8,198 bases of DNA from Bacillota bacterium. Its GTDB lineage: Bacteria; Bacillota; Sulfobacillia; RBS10-35; JAJYVN01. How positions within the stretch are numbered: the stretch's first letter is position 1; every line of letters starts with the position of its first letter. The stretch lies in assembly GCA_021791995.1 (NCBI GenBank), contig JAJYVN010000132.1, positions 1 to 8,198 of the forward strand. The letters run 5' to 3'. Made by a program: the position numbers and the translations under genes. This document shows, piece by piece, positions 4,787-8,198 of this stretch. The notes under the pieces are model-generated. The model did not search any database, had not been told where the DNA came from, and worked only from the letters and a program-made list of their open reading frames with translations.

Positions 4787-7700
4787 TTGGAAGCGAGCGA
4801 GCAACAGATTCGGGAGCAGCGGGTCGAGCGCGCGGTGCAGCGGCTGGACGGTCTGGAGGTTATCGAGCGCAAAACGCTCGATGGGTGCCGCTTTTGGTCG
4901 GGGCCACGGCAACCGAATCCGGTGCAGGCGGTCGCGCCTGCGCAGCCATCGTTCGATGATCAGAGCTGGTCCGCTGTGGCTTCGGGGGAGGAGTGCGGTC
5001 TTGCCTCCGAGCCCTGGTCGCTGTGGTTACGCATGACTGTGCCTCGCATCCAGGGTGCCACAGGGGACTGGACAGCGATCCACCTGCGGATGTCGGACGG
5101 GGAAGGCTTGGCGTTTCTCGATGGCCAACCGCTCCAGGGTGTGGATCGAAACCACGACACCATCCTCCTGGCGGAGGGGGATCAAGGCTCTTCCCTATTG
5201 GCGGTGGAGTGGACGGGCGGCAAGCGGCGAATCGAGGCCTTGGAGTGGCGGCGGATCCACCGCAGGGCCTTGACGGCACGGGTTGGATTTCAGCTCCTCT
5301 GGGAGACGATGCGTGCGTTACCGGGCGATCATGTGGCTCGGCTGCCGCTCTTGCGGCTCCTGGAAGGGGGATTGCGCGGACTTCCCTGGGATGACGCGAC
5401 GGCATTGAGCGGCGCGGCCGCGGCCGCTTGGGAAGCAACGTGGCGCCGGGTCAGAGACCTGCCCGGGTTGCCAGAAGGCGTTTTGCACCTGGTCGGCCAG
5501 TCCCATATTGATGTTGCGTGGCTCTGGCGCCTGCAGGAGACCGAGCGGAAGGTGGCCCGCACCGCATCGACCGCCCTAAATCTGATGCACCGCTACCCCC
5601 ACTATCTCTTTACCCAGACGCAGCCCGTGCTCTATGAGTTCTTGCGTGATCGGTATCCATCGCTATCGGATCGGGTCGAACGGTCGATCGCCTCCGGGCG
5701 CTGGGAGCCGCTGGGTGGGATGTGGGTGGAGCCGGACGGCAACCTCCCCTCCGGGGAGGCTTTTGCTCGCCAGATTCTCTATGGTCAACGCTACTTTCAA
5801 GAGCGGTTCGGTCGGAGGAGTACCATCTGCTGGCTGCCAGACACCTTCGGTTTTGCGTGGACGTTGCCCCAGATCTTGGTGCAGGGTGGAATGCGCGCAT
5901 TTGCGACCACCAAACTGTCTTGGAGCCAGACCAATCGGTTTCCTGCCGATCGGTTCTGGTGGGAAGGACTCGATGGCACGCGTATTCTGGCGCAAATGTA
6001 TTCGGAGTTCAACGGTAATCTGCAGCCTGGTTCTCTGCGGCGCCTCTGGCAGAAGACCCAGCCGAAGGAAACGACGCGTGAGAATCTTTACGCGTACGGC
6101 TTTGGCGATGGTGGTGGCGGACCGACCATCGACATGCTGGAGCGGCTGGAGCTTTTGGTGCAGTCCCCGCTACCGGGCCTGCCTCAGATTCATGTTGGTC
6201 CAACCGACGATTTCTTTGACCGGGCCTTCGCTGCCTTGGTCGAACTCCCGGTGTGGAATGGTGAGCTCTATCTGGAGCTCCATCGCGGCACATACACATC
6301 CCAGGGTCGGACCAAGGCGAACAACCGCCGAGCGGAGCAGCTCTATCGCTGTGCTGAACTCTGGGCGACGCTGGCGCGTCTGCAGGGTGAGGGACCGGAG
6401 CAGCGAGCGCTGGATGAGGGTTGGTGCCTTTTGTTGCGCAATCAGTTCCACGACATCCTCCCCGGCTCAGGGATCCACGAGGTGTATGAGGACGCTGACC
6501 AGGACTATGCGCGTGTGTTGGATGCGGGCGATGCCGTGCGCAGGGCCGCCCTGCGGGTGCTGGGCGAGCGGGTCCTGGTCCACGGGGAGCGCCTGGCGGC
6601 GCATGTCATCTTCAACTCTCTGCCGTGGGTCCGCGATGGAATCGTGACGCTCCCGCTTCCTGCCGATGCGCCCCCGCAGGTCCATGCCCGCAATGAGGAG
6701 GGCGAGGTCCTTCCGCTGCAAGAGGTCTCGATGCATGGTGGGCGTGCGGTCCTGGTGGCGATCCGTGCCGTTCCGTCCGTCGGCTACCGGACGGTCATCC
6801 TTCACGCAGGGGCAGCCGAGGCGCCATTCACACCTGTTACCGCGGGAACTGGTTGGCTTGAGAACGCTCATCTGCGTGTGGAACTGGACGGCGAGGGGCG
6901 GATCCGTCGACTGCTTGACCGGGACAATGGGCGGGAGGCCCTGGTGCCAGATCGGGCCGGCAATGAGCTCTGGGTATACGAGGACCGGCCCGCGAACTGG
7001 GATGCCTGGGATATCGACTTCTCCTACCCGGAGGAAGGACAGCGCATTGGGGCGGGAGCGAGCGTGACGCTGCGTGAGCGCGGCCCGGTCCGGGCAGTGA
7101 TTGAGGTGGAAATCCCATACCACAACTCCACCATCCGCCACACCTACACCCTGGACTGCCTCGGGCGCTGCCTGACCATACCAACGACCATCGACTGGCA
7201 TGAGCACCACCGTCTCCTCAAGGCCTCCTTCCCATTCGAGGTGCGCACCACTGTGGCAACCTACGAGATCCCGTATGGGCACATCGAGCGACCCACGCAC
7301 CGCAACACGTCGTGGGACTGGGCGCACTTCGAGGTAGCGGCGCAGCGCTTTGCGGACCTCTCGGAAGGGGACTGGGGTGCCGCTCTCTTAAACGACGGTC
7401 GCTATGGCCACGATGTCCGGGACGGGGTGCTGTCGCTGAGTCTTCTTCGCGCACCGACTCGTCCCGACCCGGAGGCGGATCAGGGGATCCACACCTTTAC
7501 CTATGCTGTATACCCCCACGGAGGCATGTGGAGGCAGGGGGAGGTGCTGGAACGCGCCTCCGAACTGAATGCGGCACTCGAATCCTGCATCGTCGAAGGG
7601 AACGGACGTCTTCCGGCCAAGGCGTCGCTCCTCTCGGTGGATCGTCCCGGCGTAACGGTCGAGGCGGTGAAGGCGGCAGAGGACGGCGACGGCTCGGTGA

Positions 7701-7906
7701 TTGTGCGGCTGGTGGAGTGGCGTGGTTCACGCCGACCGGTTCGGCTGCGGCTTGTGAACTCGGTGGTTCGCGCGGTCCGGTGCAATCTCCTGGAGGAGGC
7801 GCTCGATGCCCCCGCGCCGACGGTCGATGGCGCGGAGTTGATCGTTTCCATCCGCCCCTATGAGGTTGTGACGCTGCGCCTCTGGTTCGGAGGCCCCGTG
7901 GGATGA
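4787..7906 (+). CDS. GH38 alpha-mannosidase, cytosolic type
   Basis: A 1039-residue zinc-dependent retaining alpha-mannosidase of glycoside hydrolase family 38, full length for the bacterial/MAN2C1-like class. No signal peptide is present, so it should act in the cytoplasm on imported mannosides or oligosaccharides. A family-typical N-terminal domain occupies about residues 1-230. The catalytic domain follows, with zinc ligands His240 and Asp242 in GQSHIDVAWLWRLQET, the nucleophile Asp352 in WLPDTFGFAW, a glycine-rich YGFGDGGGGPT (437-447), and a third zinc ligand His555 in NQFHDILPGSGIHEVY. The C-terminal beta domains show WLENAHLRVELDGEGRI, YGHIERPTHRNTSWDW (from about 829) and LLNDGRYGHD (from about 867). 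The start is TTG at 4787 with AAGGGG 9 nt upstream. An ATG at 4780 is in another frame. The gene is divergent from the P450 and convergent with the sugar isomerase. No transporter or regulator adjoins it, so the physiological substrate is unknown. Confidence 0.95.
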   Translation: MEASEQQIREQRVERAVQRLDGLEVIERKTLDGCRFWSGPRQPNPVQAVAPAQPSFDDQSWSAVASGEECGLASEPWSLWLRMTVPRIQGATGDWTAIHLRMSDGEGLAFLDGQPLQGVDRNHDTILLAEGDQGSSLLAVEWTGGKRRIEALEWRRIHRRALTARVGFQLLWETMRALPGDHVARLPLLRLLEGGLRGLPWDDATALSGAAAAAWEATWRRVRDLPGLPEGVLHLVGQSHIDVAWLWRLQETERKVARTASTALNLMHRYPHYLFTQTQPVLYEFLRDRYPSLSDRVERSIASGRWEPLGGMWVEPDGNLPSGEAFARQILYGQRYFQERFGRRSTICWLPDTFGFAWTLPQILVQGGMRAFATTKLSWSQTNRFPADRFWWEGLDGTRILAQMYSEFNGNLQPGSLRRLWQKTQPKETTRENLYAYGFGDGGGGPTIDMLERLELLVQSPLPGLPQIHVGPTDDFFDRAFAALVELPVWNGELYLELHRGTYTSQGRTKANNRRAEQLYRCAELWATLARLQGEGPEQRALDEGWCLLLRNQFHDILPGSGIHEVYEDADQDYARVLDAGDAVRRAALRVLGERVLVHGERLAAHVIFNSLPWVRDGIVTLPLPADAPPQVHARNEEGEVLPLQEVSMHGGRAVLVAIRAVPSVGYRTVILHAGAAEAPFTPVTAGTGWLENAHLRVELDGEGRIRRLLDRDNGREALVPDRAGNELWVYEDRPANWDAWDIDFSYPEEGQRIGAGASVTLRERGPVRAVIEVEIPYHNSTIRHTYTLDCLGRCLTIPTTIDWHEHHRLLKASFPFEVRTTVATYEIPYGHIERPTHRNTSWDWAHFEVAAQRFADLSEGDWGAALLNDGRYGHDVRDGVLSLSLLRAPTRPDPEADQGIHTFTYAVYPHGGMWRQGEVLERASELNAALESCIVEGNGRLPAKASLLSVDRPGVTVEAVKAAEDGDGSVIVRLVEWRGSRRPVRLRLVNSVVRAVRCNLLEEALDAPAPTVDGAELIVSIRPYEVVTLRLWFGGPVG

Positions 7907-7912
7907 GCGGTG

Positions 7913-8198
7913 CTACGAAGACATGACCCCTCGCAGGAAGCGGAGGGCGGGGGCGGCCTCGAGGGCAAAGGCCTGCCAACGGCACTCGATGGAGATGCGG
8001 CCGCTGTATTGAGCATCGGCCAGGGCCTCGGCAAAGGCGCTGTACGGGTAGTCGCCGGTTCCGGGGGCACGGCGGCCGCTGTCGGCGACATGGACGTGCC
8101 GCAGGGCGGCCCCTGCCTCCACCAAGTGCTCCAGTGGTTCGTTCTCCTGTTGCATGTGGTAGAAGTCTGCGAGGAGCGCCACCGGTTCCCCGATCTCT
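7913..8198 (-). CDS. Sugar phosphate isomerase/epimerase (xylose isomerase-like TIM barrel), C-terminal part
   Basis: About 94 C-terminal residues are visible; the gene continues past the right edge with its start outside. The frame is open to the edge (EIGEPVALLADFYHMQQENEP...). It shows the pattern of the AP-endonuclease-2-like TIM-barrel superfamily that includes hydroxypyruvate isomerases, inosose and sugar epimerases. LLADFYHM and RHVHVADSGRRAPGTGDYPY carry the expected divalent-metal Asp/His residues, and SGRISIECRW carries the C-terminal metal-binding Glu. The protein ends in LRFLRGVMSS with TAG at 7913-7915. It converges on the alpha-mannosidase with a 6-bp gap. The exact substrate is undetermined; a role in sugar metabolism alongside the mannosidase is inference. 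Confidence 0.88.
   Translation of the reverse strand, partial: EIGEPVALLADFYHMQQENEPLEHLVEAGAALRHVHVADSGRRAPGTGDYPYSAFAEALADAQYSGRISIECRWQAFALEAAPALRFLRGVMSS

Noticed and set aside
5634..6647. + strand open frame of 337 codons inside the mannosidase
   Set aside because: It is a shifted-frame shadow of the catalytic domain, rich in Ser/Arg/Cys as expected for out-of-frame GC-rich DNA.
6467..7327. - strand open frame of 286 codons inside the mannosidase
   Set aside because: It is fully antisense to the conserved GH38 domains and has no family resemblance.
1..8198. CRISPR arrays, tRNA or rRNA genes
   Set aside because: I found no regularly spaced direct repeats, cloverleaf-like sequence or conserved rRNA stretches.

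Overview
The window is GC-rich chromosomal bacterial DNA. A mobile-element graveyard on the left adjoins four metabolic genes on the right. The mix of a P450, a PhyH-type oxygenase, a full-length cytosolic-type GH38 alpha-mannosidase and a sugar phosphate isomerase would fit a high-GC environmental bacterium, perhaps of the Chloroflexota (Thermomicrobia-like). That assignment is a low-confidence impression from family resemblance; there is no rRNA or other marker gene here.

Left part (1-817): the right-hand end of an IS66-family insertion sequence. It holds the C-terminus of the transposase on the + strand (reading from beyond the left edge), an unusual Pro/Ala-rich tail, a C-rich non-coding stretch, and a terminus ending in CGCTTAC (GTAAGCG read inward), the typical IS66 end. 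From 818 to about 2041 lies the promoter-proximal part of an IS1634-family transposase gene on the - strand. Its homology stops exactly at the IS66 end, so the IS66 element appears to have inserted into the IS1634 transposase gene. That gene also carries an in-frame TAG near its N-terminus. It is therefore doubly inactivated, and its C-terminal part should lie left of the IS66 copy, outside the window.

Middle part (2042-4556): a non-coding stretch holding a run of consecutive hairpins (2192-2349), followed by a two-gene - strand unit. The P450 (4556-3207) is upstream and the PhyH-family Fe(II)/2-oxoglutarate oxygenase (3125-2352) is downstream. The unit ends in a perfect 15-bp hairpin 2 nt after the PhyH stop, then a second hairpin followed by T6 that looks like an intrinsic terminator. 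The two oxygenases probably act on the same unknown substrate.

Right part (4557-8198): a 230-bp divergent promoter region, then a complete GH38 alpha-mannosidase on the + strand. It converges, with only 6 bp between stop codons, on a - strand sugar phosphate isomerase/epimerase that runs off the right edge. These two may both serve sugar catabolism, but no transporter or regulator is visible.
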